NCBI GenBank assembly: GCA_030615865.1
Contig: JAUWYK010000001.1
Location: 1-64,000 of the forward strand
Source of the DNA: Dehalococcoidia bacterium
GTDB taxonomy: Bacteria; Chloroflexota; Dehalococcoidia; Dehalococcoidales; JAUWYK01
DNA length: 64,000 nt
Direction of reading: 5' to 3'
Shown here: positions 24,319-32,111 of the stretch, in pieces
Numbering within the stretch: position 1 is the stretch's first letter
Layout of the letters: every line of letters begins with the position of its first letter
The notes under the pieces: generated by a model
The model's input: the letters and a program-made list of their open reading frames with translations, nothing else
What the model was told of the DNA's origin: nothing
Database searches by the model: none
Translations under genes and position numbers: made by a program

Positions 24319-24480
24319 CTACTCTTCCCAGATAACTACCGTCTTGATGGTGAACTCTAGTCCGCAGGAATTGCATTTAGCGTGGTCAGGAACCTCATCG
24401 TAGTCAAGGTCAGTCCCATCGCACTTGGGACAGGTGATGATTTCACCACCGGCATACTCCTTGCGTTTCTCCACCTTCAT
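24319..24480 (-). CDS. Small zinc-ribbon protein
   Basis: A 53-residue protein: KVEKRKEYAGGEIITCPKC, an acidic linker with DHAKCNSCGLEFTIK, and a hydrophobic end VVIWEE. Two Cys-x-x-Cys pairs define a zinc ribbon. The ATG has AAAGGAGGCG upstream. It lies 46 bases before the ubiquitin-like gene and is probably in the same operon. Confidence 0.65.
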   Translation of the reverse strand: MKVEKRKEYAGGEIITCPKCDGTDLDYDEVPDHAKCNSCGLEFTIKTVVIWEE

Positions 24481-24512
24481 CGCCTCCTTTATCTAGCTGG
24501 ATTTGAGCAAGA

Positions 24513-24537
24513 AGAGAGGGGCTAAAGCCCCTCTCTC
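24513..24537 (-). terminator. Hairpin after the 24553 gene
   Basis: GAGAGGGGC and GCCCCTCTC form a nine-base stem around a four-base loop just downstream of the minus-strand gene at 24553. A moderately T-rich stretch follows. It may end or attenuate transcription before the PRTRC genes. Confidence 0.5.
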
Positions 24538-24552
24538 AAAAGCTATTCAGGT

Positions 24553-24741
24553 TTAGTTACCCTGTCGCTTGCGGTAGAACATATCCCATAGACCACTGTC
24601 CACGAACGCCTTGCAACCGAGTATCTTACTGGCGCTCCGGTCGCACTCCTCGTATTCGTGGCACTGCTGGCAAAAGAGCTTCTCAAAGTCCTCTCGGTCA
24701 AGGTCAAGGACACTCTTACCGGATAAATCCTTCAGAGCCAT
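24553..24741 (-). CDS. Small cysteine-rich protein
   Basis: A 62-residue protein starting MALKDLSGKSVLDLDREDF, then FCQQCHEYEECDRSAS and GCKAF. The start at 24741 has AAAGGAGGA upstream; the longer frame runs back through a terminator hairpin and is unlikely. Cys-x-x-Cys plus further Cys and His suggest metal binding. It is separated from its neighbours by terminators on both sides, so it may be transcribed alone. Confidence 0.55.
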   Translation of the reverse strand: MALKDLSGKSVLDLDREDFEKLFCQQCHEYEECDRSASKILGCKAFVDSGLWDMFYRKRQGN

Positions 24742-24762
24742 AGCTCCTCCTTTCAGCGAAAT

Positions 24763-24786
24763 AAAAAGGCTACCGTGTCGGTAGCC
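24763..24786 (-). terminator. Rho-independent terminator
   Basis: On the minus strand GGCTACC-GACAC-GGTAGCC is followed by TTTTT. It lies downstream of the 24855 gene and upstream of the 24741 start. Confidence 0.75.
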
Positions 24787-24813
24787 AGATAAAAAAGGGG
24801 GGTTGAAAGACAA

Positions 24814-24842
24814 AAAGACACCCCAGTAAACGGGGCGTCTTT
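24814..24842 (-). terminator. Rho-independent terminator
   Basis: On the minus strand AAAGACGCCCC and GGGGTGTCTTT form an eleven-base stem followed by more T. It directly follows the stop of the 24855 gene. With the next hairpin it makes a double terminator. Confidence 0.75.
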
Positions 24843-24854
24843 CCGTTTTTGCCG

Positions 24855-25379
24855 TCAGTGTTCTAGGTAATGCGTAACCGCTAACTTACAAACTTGTGCT
24901 ATCTCCCCCTGTAGCTCTACGGGAAGCGACTTCCCGTATCGGATAGCTTTCCGTCTTTTGGCTTTGCTAACCCCCTTCAGCGTATCGCCCAAGTCTACAA
25001 AGAGATGGACAAAACTACTGGCAAGCCTAACTCTGGCAAAAGGCTTGAAGGTTAAACCGCTTACGCCTAACCCTAGCAGGTAATATAGAGGTTGTTGACT
25101 AAAAAAGATGTCTTTGGCGATGGTGCTAAATTGACCTCTCAATGGGTATCGTCTTTCGGCTAGGCTGTGCAACCGCCTGCGTTCCTCTTGCCAGTCGGCT
25201 GTGTCCTGCTGTCTGTCATCGGCTTTCCAGTCGGCTATCAAACCCTCAATGTAGACCTCGTAATAATGTGAAGGGATACCGCAAGCCTTATGCCCAAAGA
25301 CACAAAAGCCCCGACTGCGTAGGAAGATAGACACAAGTTGAGTTTGACGGCTAGGCGTTGCCCATTTGGGCTGTGCCAT
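24855..25379 (-). CDS. Conserved mobile-element hypothetical protein
   Basis: A 174-residue basic protein (CVFGHKACGIPSHYYEVYIE, then IADWKADDRQQD and QQPLYYLLGLGVSGLTFKPF). It has a GTGAGGGAAG site before the ATG. I have seen this combination of motifs in hypothetical proteins of Chloroflexota elements but know no function. It is paired with the 25436 gene, 56 bases upstream, which may be co-transcribed, and ends in a double terminator. Confidence 0.6.
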   Translation of the reverse strand: MAQPKWATPSRQTQLVSIFLRSRGFCVFGHKACGIPSHYYEVYIEGLIADWKADDRQQDTADWQEERRRLHSLAERRYPLRGQFSTIAKDIFFSQQPLYYLLGLGVSGLTFKPFARVRLASSFVHLFVDLGDTLKGVSKAKRRKAIRYGKSLPVELQGEIAQVCKLAVTHYLEH

Positions 25380-25435
25380 CTTCCCTCACTTTCTGCCTTG
25401 CGTGTGGGTAGGTATGCCATACACTAGGGGTGAGG

Positions 25436-25960
25436 TCAGGCTGTAACCTCTACCTTTTCCTTGCTCTTGGCTCTGGCTTCCGCTTTGGCTTTTCTCTCCG
25501 CTACCGCTACCGCTTCCGCTATAGCTTGCTCTCTTGCTTCAGCCAAAGCCTTGTCAAGATTAGCCCTGTCTTTGGTCTGGATAGGCTCACCCGCTACCTT
25601 TGCCGTCTCTACCTGTGCCGAATAGCCATCGGGGTTATCGGTAATAACCCCTTTAGCATAGGTTAACAATCCAGCGGTAAAATTGTCCTTCACTAGGCGG
25701 ACACTATCGGCTATGTCCCTTGCGACTTTGGTTATGGGTCTGCCAGTTTTGGAGAACTTGACCGACCCATCGGCATTGTAGCCAAGTCGCAACGGTGCGC
25801 CTAGTGCATCGGCTGGTATAGCGGTATCGCCCATTGTGTTGGTGGCTAGGAAGAAGGGAAGCCAGACAAGCTCTAGGTCAATGCCCCAGACCCGTCTGGC
25901 ACGGGGCTTGTTCCCGTTATTGGGGATGAGTAATGACCGAATATAGTTAGGTGTCTCCAT
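25436..25960 (-). CDS. Conserved mobile-element hypothetical protein
   Basis: A 174-residue protein with RRVWGIDLELVWLPFFLATN, MGDTAIPADALGAPLRLGYN and KFSKTGRPITKVARDIADS, ending in an Ala/Glu/Lys helix. GAGAGGTGAT precedes the ATG. No enzymatic motif is visible. It resembles hypothetical proteins that travel with the 24855 type in related elements, which suggests a joint element function such as replication or transfer accessory. Confidence 0.6.
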   Translation of the reverse strand: METPNYIRSLLIPNNGNKPRARRVWGIDLELVWLPFFLATNTMGDTAIPADALGAPLRLGYNADGSVKFSKTGRPITKVARDIADSVRLVKDNFTAGLLTYAKGVITDNPDGYSAQVETAKVAGEPIQTKDRANLDKALAEAREQAIAEAVAVAERKAKAEARAKSKEKVEVTA

Positions 25961-26448
25961 CGCTTTTTATCACCTCTCAACTCAGATTTAGCGTATGGCA
26001 CACCTAGCCACACACAAGGCTCTCTATGGATAGCTACTATTACCTTTCGGCTCACCGCTCCGGCGGTAGACCTAATCGGCACAGGCTATCTTTTGTTAAG
26101 GTGCAATAGTTTACACTAACATCATCACACAAAAGGAACTATTGTTCATTAAAAGAATGAACCTATATTTACGACACTTTTTATTTATGAGCAAAACCGT
26201 CAGATAATGACTTCAAAGCTAGACTTACCTCGGATTAAACAATTCGTGGTAAGGCTCAAGAGTAGCTAAAGGCTCTACGGGCACTACAGCCCTTCTCAAG
26301 AGAGTGAGAGTTGCACTTTTTGTTATCAGGCACGGCGATTGTTTAACCGATAGGCAGCACGATGAATGACTCTCAGTGGGGCAATGAGAGGCTTAGAATC
26401 CTATCCTGGGGCTCGACACTGGCTCTTTAGTGCTGTCCCAGCCTGGCG
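25961..26448. other. Long intergenic region of the mobile element
   Basis: No gene is seen over about 490 bases. GTTCATT (26144-26150) and AATGAAC (26156-26162) form a small palindrome in an AT-rich tract. Such a gene-free, AT-rich region with a palindrome is where a replication or transfer origin could be, but there are no iterons that I can see. Confidence 0.3.
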
Positions 26449-26958
26449 CTAACGGCTATAGAGCGCTTTTCTGGGATCAGCCCACAGATGATCCGGTGTG
26501 GATTTGCCCTTTTGAGTGAGGCGGAAATACCGGCGAGGTGGACCTGGTGGGTAGTGGTCTTGAAAACTTGACGGTTCTTCCCTACCCGTAGGCTCCACCC
26601 AGCCCAACCTCTGAAGGTTTGAGAAGTAGACGACAAAACTATGGAAACGGCAACCCTGGGCTTTGTAGGGCATGCGAGCCAGATACCGCTTGGCAAGCTC
26701 CTCTATATTCTCAGGGTCGATTGGTCGTCTCTCCCGTCTAGCTCTCCTCTCTTCTACCCTTGTAGCCCTATCTACAGCCGTAGCTCTTATCAGCGCCATC
26801 TTGTAGTGGTGGAAAATATCTGCCTGGTATGCACCAATAGCTGAGTCTATCTTCGGTGAGCCATTTGGCCCATGACCCAAAAGAAATTCCCGGACGAACT
26901 GCCCGCAGCCAAATGGACGGAGAAAGCCACCACGTTTAGGCTTGAGTGGTAGTGTCAT
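26449..26958 (-). CDS. Hypothetical protein coupled to the recombinase
   Basis: A 169-residue basic protein whose ATG overlaps the recombinase stop as ATGA, so the two are translated together. It contains GCGQFVREFLLGHGPNGSPK, a highly charged segment EERRARRERRPIDPENIEEL, and a region CRFHSFVVYFSNLQRLGWVE that resembles a winged-helix domain, followed by YFRLTQKGK, which looks like a wing. It may be a DNA-binding accessory of the recombinase (excisionase-like role). Confidence 0.6.
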   Translation of the reverse strand: MTLPLKPKRGGFLRPFGCGQFVREFLLGHGPNGSPKIDSAIGAYQADIFHHYKMALIRATAVDRATRVEERRARRERRPIDPENIEELAKRYLARMPYKAQGCRFHSFVVYFSNLQRLGWVEPTGREEPSSFQDHYPPGPPRRYFRLTQKGKSTPDHLWADPRKALYSR

Positions 26959-27632
26959 GACTTTTCTTTCTCCCACAGGCGCTGATACCACTCTCTGTGC
27001 TCCTCACCGGCTACCTTTCGGTATTTCGCTGTTGTGTTAAAGCTCTGGTGACCCAAGTGCTCCTGGAGAAGCCTGAGGCCATCTCCTGAGTCATCGAGCT
27101 TTACGGCGTGAACAGCAAAGGCGTCCCTTAATCGGTGTGGGCTTACATTATGGACTTTCCCCGTTTCGGGGTTTATCAGCTTTGGCAGCTGTGCTTTCTC
27201 GGCGCAGTCACGAATTATCTGCCATGCTCTATGTCGATTAATGCAAAAGATAAGTCCTCTTGTCTTATCTCTTCTGACAAAGTCAGCCAGCATCTCCAGA
27301 GTGTCATCATCAACAGGCAGTGTTCTCACCCGCCGGTGCTCCTGTTGCTGACTTACGATTTCTTCTACCCTTACCCCACACTTCGGGCAGAAAGCATGGC
27401 TCCTGCCCAGTCTCGCCCCACACCTCGGGCAGCAGAGTTCTACGCGAGCCTTCAGATGCTCAATGGTGACTGTACCCTGCTCAAAGTCTATATCTTCGAC
27501 CTTCAAAGCCAGTGCCTCGCTAATGCGGCAGCCCAGCCGGAAAAGTAGCTTGATGAGGAGTTTATCTCTCAAGCACAGCGCTGCTTCTTCCATTTGATCA
27601 ACTTCGGTTGGTTCCAGATATGCTTTTACCAA
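26955..27632 (-). CDS. Tyrosine recombinase with inserted zinc ribbon
   Basis: A 225-residue catalytic domain of the tyrosine recombinase family without the usual N-terminal core-binding domain. Arg36 (GCRISEAL), His166-x-x-Arg169 (HRLRD), His195 (LGHQ) and Tyr204 (AKYRKV) form the active site. Between Arg36 and the catalytic Lys region a zinc ribbon is inserted: CCPRC at 67-71 and CPKC at 82-85. It probably cuts and joins element DNA. Lacking the arm, it may need the co-translated 26449 protein for DNA binding. Confidence 0.88.
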   Translation of the reverse strand: MVKAYLEPTEVDQMEEAALCLRDKLLIKLLFRLGCRISEALALKVEDIDFEQGTVTIEHLKARVELCCPRCGARLGRSHAFCPKCGVRVEEIVSQQQEHRRVRTLPVDDDTLEMLADFVRRDKTRGLIFCINRHRAWQIIRDCAEKAQLPKLINPETGKVHNVSPHRLRDAFAVHAVKLDDSGDGLRLLQEHLGHQSFNTTAKYRKVAGEEHREWYQRLWEKEKS

Positions 27633-27753
27633 GAATAGTCGCTTCTTCCTTCCTATTCACTTCAGGCAATGTGCTACGTAGGTGATTTCCTGCAAGCACG
27701 CCACCTTTGGTTGTCAGTGTTACAATGGGACAGGGGAGAAAGGCCAACTTAGA

Positions 27754-27764
27754 GGCGGGTCCGC
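27754..27764. repeat. Left copy of an 11-bp inverted repeat
   Basis: GGCGGGTCCGC here is the exact reverse complement of GCGGACCCGCC at 29854-29864. The two enclose the KGG-like gene, the 28040 gene and the larger tyrosine recombinase. They could be ends of a 2.1-kb unit or recombinase binding sites. Confidence 0.45.
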
Positions 27765-27781
27765 GATTCCTCCTCTCAGTT

Positions 27782-28006
27782 TTATTTGCCGTTCTCCCCC
27801 GTTATTTCTTCTAGATTTGGTTTCTTTGGGCGACCACCTAATTTCCCCCATTCCTTGAAGCAGCCGCCATACAAAGCCTTCGTGCGTAGTCCGCCCAGTT
27901 TGCCTATACGCACAAAATACTCACGGCCAAACTTTCGCAGGTTAGCCAGCCCACCGCGTCTACCAGCTTCTTTGACCGATATGTCCACACTTGAAAATCC
28001 TAGCAT
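27782..28006 (-). CDS. Small KGG/GGLA-motif protein
   Basis: A 74-residue basic protein with three Gly-Gly motifs: EAGRRGGLANLRKFG, IGKLGGLRTKALYG and WGKLGGRPKKP. Repeated G-R/K-x-G-G-L units and an A/T-hook-like GRPKKP end resemble KGG-type or DNA-binding small proteins of mobile elements. AAAGGT precedes the ATG at a slightly long distance. It lies divergent from the 28040 gene, sharing a short 33-base intergenic gap. Confidence 0.5.
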   Translation of the reverse strand: MLGFSSVDISVKEAGRRGGLANLRKFGREYFVRIGKLGGLRTKALYGGCFKEWGKLGGRPKKPNLEEITGENGK

Positions 28007-28039
28007 AGCCGTGCTACCTTTAGAGAGGGGACAAACACA

Positions 28040-28840
28040 GTGGACATGAGGTGGAAAAAATCGGGGCTTGTATTATGGAGCCTAATTTTCTCTCCCTGTG
28101 TCTGGGATCCGGAGAGGTCCAAATCGCTGTTTTCAGCGTGGGAAGATATGTGGCGTAAAGAAAAAATAGCACCGTGGGTAGCAAAGGTACCAATATCTTC
28201 GGTGGCTCTTCCAGGTAAGTATTCCGAAATCCACGGCTTGGGGGGTATGACCGGGTGGTTCGAAACCTACAGTGGCTATATACCTAGTTCTCCCATCTTG
28301 CCCATCTACCATGTTTTTGATGACACCAGTGTTACTGTTGAGTCCCCGGCACAGCTAAGTTACCAGACAAAAAAATGCTTGGGGGCTTGGTTAAAAAGGG
28401 CCTATCCTCAGCGCTTCAGACCTCCCAAGGCGCTCGCAGGTGTCAACATTTCTTGGGCAGAACTCTTCGGCACTAGCTCCAATTTGCAGGATTTGACGAA
28501 CTTCAGAGCAAGGTTTGTTGAGACTCAGATAGACAGGGCAAAGGCTTCTTTTGGGGAACTATCGCCACCTGAGTTGGAAGGAATTCATAGCCTGGCTGAA
28601 CAACAGTTCTCAGAGACTATGAAGACTTACCGCAAGCGTAGACGCCGTGCCTTAAGCCAAGCATTACGGCATAGACCGCGCTTTATGGTGATACAGCACC
28701 CGGTCCCTGAATATTATTTATGTGCTGGACGCCCGACGGCATTTATGCGCTGTGTTGTTTCCTGGAATAAGGATGGAGAAGAAAAAATCATTACACCAGA
28801 GCTTCCCTTTATAGTTAATGGCGCTGTAACTTTACCTTAA
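28040..28840 (+). CDS. Hypothetical protein of the integrase module
   Basis: A 266-residue protein starting at GTG 28040 with GAGAGGGG nine bases upstream (ATG 28046 is an alternative). It contains ARFVETQIDRAKASFGELSP and a very basic MKTYRKRRRRALSQALRHR. No domain is recognised. It is the only plus-strand gene in this arm and runs convergently into the integrase gene with six bases between stops. It could bind nucleic acid through the Arg-rich helix. Confidence 0.5.
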   Translation: MDMRWKKSGLVLWSLIFSPCVWDPERSKSLFSAWEDMWRKEKIAPWVAKVPISSVALPGKYSEIHGLGGMTGWFETYSGYIPSSPILPIYHVFDDTSVTVESPAQLSYQTKKCLGAWLKRAYPQRFRPPKALAGVNISWAELFGTSSNLQDLTNFRARFVETQIDRAKASFGELSPPELEGIHSLAEQQFSETMKTYRKRRRRALSQALRHRPRFMVIQHPVPEYYLCAGRPTAFMRCVVSWNKDGEEKIITPELPFIVNGAVTLP

Positions 28841-28846
28841 CGCGTT

Positions 28847-29842
28847 TTACTTTAGGCTAAGAAGGTCAGCAGGGCTTGCGTTCTCATGTGCTTTCAGGGC
28901 GTCTTCCATCCCTAACGTAGACACATAGTGCCTTACCATTCTTAAGTCCGAATGCCCTAGAAGATATTGCAGGTTGAAAGGATTCCTGTCCTGCCTCAAG
29001 AAATTCAACGCAAAGGTATGCCTGAACTTGTGGCAATTGCCACTGGCAAAAACTCCCGCTCTCTCCTTTAATCGCTTTATCATGATTTGCAGACCGCCAC
29101 TTTTCATCGGTCTGCCTTCTTCTGTGAGCCATAATTCCGCATGATTATTCTTATGCCGATACACCATATACCGCCAGAGGGCTTTCTGTGCTGTAGCACC
29201 GATTCTAACCACTCTTTCCTTAGCACCTTTGCCTTTGACTTTAATCCAGCCACGTTCAGACTCTATGTCCTCAAGTTTTATTCCGGCTAATTCGCTTATC
29301 CTCAATCCGGTATCCAGCAGCATCAACACAACCGCCCTATTACGGCTACCAAGGAACTTGGCATTATTCTTGAAATCATGGTCACATACGGCCAATAACT
29401 TCATTATCTCCTGAGACGTATAAGGCCTTACTACGTTCAGTTTCGGATTAGCCAACTTAACTTTAGCCAGGGGACTTTCCTGAATATAATCCTCCCGAAC
29501 ACACCAGTTGAAGAACGCTTTCAAGACACAGTAGTAATGATGAACTGTTGAATAGCTGGCTTTTTTACGGCTGGACTCTGAGCCGTTACCCTTCACTCCC
29601 CAGCGATTAATATCGCTTGAAACATAGGCCAAGAACTCACGAATATACCATTCAGTAATGAGCCGAGCATCATCCGGCCAGTTCTGCTGTTCCGCGTACC
29701 ATAAGAAACGGTTCAAAATCCCCTCATAATACTCAATGGTATTGGGACTTCTACAATCGGTACGCTGGGTGAGGATAAATCCTTTAACGAGGGAGCTAAG
29801 AGACGTGCTGACGGGTGCTTGTGACCTGATAGACACAACCAT
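28847..29842 (-). CDS. Tyrosine recombinase / integrase (XerD-like)
   Basis: A 331-residue integrase with a full two-domain layout. The N-terminal SAM-like core-binding domain (residues about 15-125) includes SPNTIEYYEGILNRFLWYA. The catalytic domain has Arg181 (DTGLRISELAG), the Lys region VKGKGAKERVV, His271-x-x-Arg274 (HKFRHTFALN), His297 (LLGHSDL) and Tyr306 (RHYVS). It starts about 110 bases from tRNA-Val and points away from it, the usual arrangement of integrases that insert elements at tRNA 3' ends. Confidence 0.92.
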   Translation of the reverse strand: MVVSIRSQAPVSTSLSSLVKGFILTQRTDCRSPNTIEYYEGILNRFLWYAEQQNWPDDARLITEWYIREFLAYVSSDINRWGVKGNGSESSRKKASYSTVHHYYCVLKAFFNWCVREDYIQESPLAKVKLANPKLNVVRPYTSQEIMKLLAVCDHDFKNNAKFLGSRNRAVVLMLLDTGLRISELAGIKLEDIESERGWIKVKGKGAKERVVRIGATAQKALWRYMVYRHKNNHAELWLTEEGRPMKSGGLQIMIKRLKERAGVFASGNCHKFRHTFALNFLRQDRNPFNLQYLLGHSDLRMVRHYVSTLGMEDALKAHENASPADLLSLK

Positions 29843-29853
29843 TTTTCATTTTT

Positions 29854-29864
29854 GCGGACCCGCC
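29854..29864. repeat. Right copy of an 11-bp inverted repeat
   Basis: GCGGACCCGCC, exact inverted partner of 27754-27764. It lies 12 bases upstream of the integrase start codon, where it could also act as an operator. Confidence 0.45.
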
Positions 29865-29953
29865 CTTTTATACAATAATGTGGTCTATTTTGTATTTAAC
29901 CACACCTTTTTTGCTCAACAACCAAGAGGTCTAACAACCCCGGGCCATGCCTA

Positions 29954-30029
29954 TGGTGGGCGGTACTGGACTTGAACCAGTGACCTCTTGCGTGTGAAGC
30001 AAGCGCTCTAACCACTGAGCTAACCGCCC
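29954..30029 (-). tRNA. tRNA-Val(CAC)
   Basis: The minus strand folds as a complete cloverleaf: acceptor GGGCGGT/ACCGCCC, D-arm with TTAGCTCAGTGGTTAGAGC, anticodon arm CTTGC-TTCACAC-GCAAG with anticodon CAC, T-arm ACTGG-TTCAAGT-CCAGT, discriminator A and an encoded CCA. It reads valine codon GTG. Its 3' end faces the integrase, so it is the likely attachment site of the element; I could not find the duplicated 3' end elsewhere in the window. Confidence 0.95.
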
Positions 30030-30125
30030 AAAATCATACCTATTTTAGCCCCAAAAATCAGCTTTGTAAAGATAGGCCTCTTTTTGCGTTATCAGTTCTG
30101 CGCCATTACGGAGGGGAAAAGCCCC

Positions 30126-30260
30126 AGTGCCATTCAGGTAGGCACAGCCAACTTTACCAACCCTCGCGCTCCGCTCGATGTCCTGAAGGGCATAGAGCAA
30201 TTTATGAAACAAGAAGGGATAGATAATCTAACCGACCTTATTGGCGCTGCCCGGCGGTAA
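30126..30260 (+). pseudogene. pyrD: 3' fragment of dihydroorotate dehydrogenase (pyrD)
   Basis: In frame this reads SAIQVGTANFTNPRAPLDVL, then KGIEQFMKQ and NLTDLIGAARR before a stop. It is the C-terminal end of PyrD, where I-Q-V-G-T-A-N-F closes the FMN phosphate site and a final helix ends in G-A-A-R. Upstream of about 30125 the similarity stops. The rest of pyrD is not in the window, so the gene was cut here, probably when the element or its predecessor inserted. Confidence 0.7.
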
Positions 30261-30285
30261 AATTAATAAAAAGGAGGAACAAACG

Positions 30286-30321
30286 ATGAAAAACGTAGCG
30301 ATTTTTGGCGGCTCAACATGA
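30286..30321 (+). pseudogene. 5' stub of a gene following pyrD
   Basis: A good ribosome binding site AAAGGAGGAACAAACG is followed by ATG and 11 codons reading MKNVAIFGGST, then a stop. The start looks like that of a Rossmann-fold enzyme. It seems to be the beginning of the original neighbour of pyrD, broken off by a rearrangement that brought in the glycosyltransferase. Confidence 0.4.
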
Positions 30322-30351
30322 AGGCAAGGCCCTTGATTTATATTTCCAATT

Positions 30352-31539
30352 CTAACTTTTTAACTTCAATCCTTCGAATATTGGAAGATAATCCCTGGCA
30401 ATTGTTTCCCAGTTATATTCCTTTTCCATGATATGGTATGCTCTTTCTGTTAATTTTTCCCGCTCTTCCTCATGGGTGAGTAGGTATAGTATTTTTTCTG
30501 CTATGGATTTAGGATCTTTTGGTTCAGATGTCATTACTACACATTTTTTTTCTAATTTTCTGATAAAAGAGCCAAGTTTGCTGATAATAACTGGTCGTTT
30601 CATTCCTATTGCTGTAAACATTGCGCCACTCTGACTGACCCCTACGTATGGATAAACGATAATAGTAGCAGCTTTGTAGAAGGATTCAAACAAGATATAG
30701 TCTTTTACAAACCTTGTAAAAAGAAGAAATTTGTTTTCTAAGCCTAGTTTTTGTATCTCATTTTCAGATTGCAGCGGGTTTTCTGCTAACTCTAGGGAGC
30801 CAGCTGCTATAAATAATGTTTCCGGTAGTTTCTCCAATACGTATGGTGCCGCTCGTATCAAGTATATCAATCCTTTGTAATCCCTTATGAAACCAAAAAA
30901 TAGGACCACAGGTGTTGTGTCACCTATCTGAATGGAGAGACGTTTACTTACAATTGCTCGTGCTTCCCTATCATCAACCTTGTTTTTATCCATTGCATGA
31001 TAGTTCCCATGAGGAATAACACTAATAGGAATGGTGGTCCCTACTTTTCTTAGATCATTTAATGCATCCTCTGTCAATACAACAATATGATCTGCATAGG
31101 CATATGCATCAGTAAATAGTTTTATATCGCCTTCCTGAATTATCTGAGGATAAGGATCATGTAATGTTAATACAAGAGGAATGTTTTTCTTGTTCAATAT
31201 TTTTGAGTATTCTTTTAAAAACCAGAGTATTTGTTTTCCAGCCCACATAACAAAATAAACACAATCAGGTTCTATCTTATCTGTAAACTTAACCAGATCT
31301 TCTAAAGATTTCTTGTTGTTATATTCTATAATATGATGCGGTCTTTCAGGGTTTATTATCTCTAAAATAAAATCATCAGTAACCCTCGTAAATGGTTTGG
31401 TATCATCTTCCTTCCGTTTTCTTCTGAATGTTACTACGGTTATATCAGCTAATTTATCTAGCTCTTCTATTAAACATCTACTCCAATGACCAATGCCTCC
31501 CCGTAATGGGGTAATATACAAAATCTTAGTTTTATTCAT
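30352..31539 (-). CDS. Glycosyltransferase family 4 protein
   Basis: A 395-residue GT-B-fold glycosyltransferase. N-terminal KILYITPLRGGIGHWSRCL has the Gly-Gly-x-x-x-W acceptor loop; the C-terminal domain has VVLFFGFIRDYKGLIYLIRA and the donor-site stretch IVYPYVGVSQSGAMFTAIGM followed by K-R-P-V-I. It should transfer a sugar from a nucleotide donor. The ATG at 31539 has AAGGAGCT upstream. It is more AT-rich than the neighbouring pilus genes and stands alone, suggesting transfer. Confidence 0.85.
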   Translation of the reverse strand: MNKTKILYITPLRGGIGHWSRCLIEELDKLADITVVTFRRKRKEDDTKPFTRVTDDFILEIINPERPHHIIEYNNKKSLEDLVKFTDKIEPDCVYFVMWAGKQILWFLKEYSKILNKKNIPLVLTLHDPYPQIIQEGDIKLFTDAYAYADHIVVLTEDALNDLRKVGTTIPISVIPHGNYHAMDKNKVDDREARAIVSKRLSIQIGDTTPVVLFFGFIRDYKGLIYLIRAAPYVLEKLPETLFIAAGSLELAENPLQSENEIQKLGLENKFLLFTRFVKDYILFESFYKAATIIVYPYVGVSQSGAMFTAIGMKRPVIISKLGSFIRKLEKKCVVMTSEPKDPKSIAEKILYLLTHEEEREKLTERAYHIMEKEYNWETIARDYLPIFEGLKLKS

Positions 31540-31590
31540 GATTATTTTGCAGCTCCTTTTGCTCCTTTCTTCTCTACAGTAAGCACCCAT

Positions 31591-31760
31591 TTTCTCACGC
31601 CACGACCAGAATATTATTATTCTAAGGTTATTTCACATGTTGGAAGTTGAGTTTAGTCTTCCCCCAAAGGCTTTGTCAATACGCAAAACGCAGTGGTGAA
31701 CATTAGTGGGAGTAACGTTTAGCAAAAAGTACCATTAATAAAGATTATTTGAAATGTACA
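31591..31760. other. Divergent intergenic region, left part
   Basis: No gene is seen. The stretch lies between the divergent glycosyltransferase and Xre genes and should contain the promoter of the former. Confidence 0.4.
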
Positions 31761-31812
31761 TGCATAGTTAACGCATAACTATTGCATATTTAGTGCATTA
31801 ATGATATAATAC
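31761..31812 (+). promoter_or_regulatory. Four phased GCAT repeats and promoter of the Xre gene
   Basis: (T/C)GCAT(A/T) occurs at 31761, 31772, 31783 and 31794, exactly 11 bases apart each time. The repeats lie just upstream of an AT-rich GATATAATA that can serve as -10 element (about 31802-31810) and 23 bases before the start codon of the helix-turn-helix gene. Repeats spaced by one helical turn next to a regulator's own promoter suggest an autoregulatory operator. Confidence 0.5.
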
Positions 31813-31834
31813 TAAAAAGTAGCTAGGCAAACCG

Positions 31835-32041
31835 ATGAACGGACATCTAAAACGAATTAGAGAAACCAGAGTTTTATCCCGAAAGGACCTTGCTAGGGAG
31901 TCCGACGTTGACGAAAGTACGATTTATAGAGCAGAACGCGGACAAACTAAATTGAGACCGAGCACGGTCAGGAAATTGGCTGAGGCACTCGGTGTGCCGC
32001 CTGATGAACTAATAAGTGAACAAGGTAGGCTTGGCTTATGA
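31835..32041 (+). CDS. Xre-family helix-turn-helix regulator
   Basis: A 68-residue Cro/C1-type DNA-binding protein: LKRIRETRVLSRKDLARES, then DVDESTIYRAERGQTKLRPS and LAEALGVPPDELI. The whole protein is the helix-turn-helix domain, with no effector domain. It probably binds the phased repeats upstream of its own gene. The gene points to the GT81-like gene 70 bases downstream. Confidence 0.88.
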   Translation: MNGHLKRIRETRVLSRKDLARESDVDESTIYRAERGQTKLRPSTVRKLAEALGVPPDELISEQGRLGL

Positions 32042-32111
32042 CCTGTTATATTAGGCATACAAATAACCTCTACATCGGTCAAACTATGTGCTTTAATGGA
32101 GGGGTGCCAAA

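Noticed and set aside
26427..26696. An 89-residue minus-strand frame overlapping the recombinase-coupled gene
   Set aside because: It overlaps the 26449 gene in another frame, while that gene has ATGA coupling to the recombinase and coherent sequence.
29954..30029. A second copy of the tRNA-Val 3' end as the other attachment site
   Set aside because: I looked for GGGCGGTACTGGACTTG-like sequence across the window and did not find it, so the other element border is not claimed.
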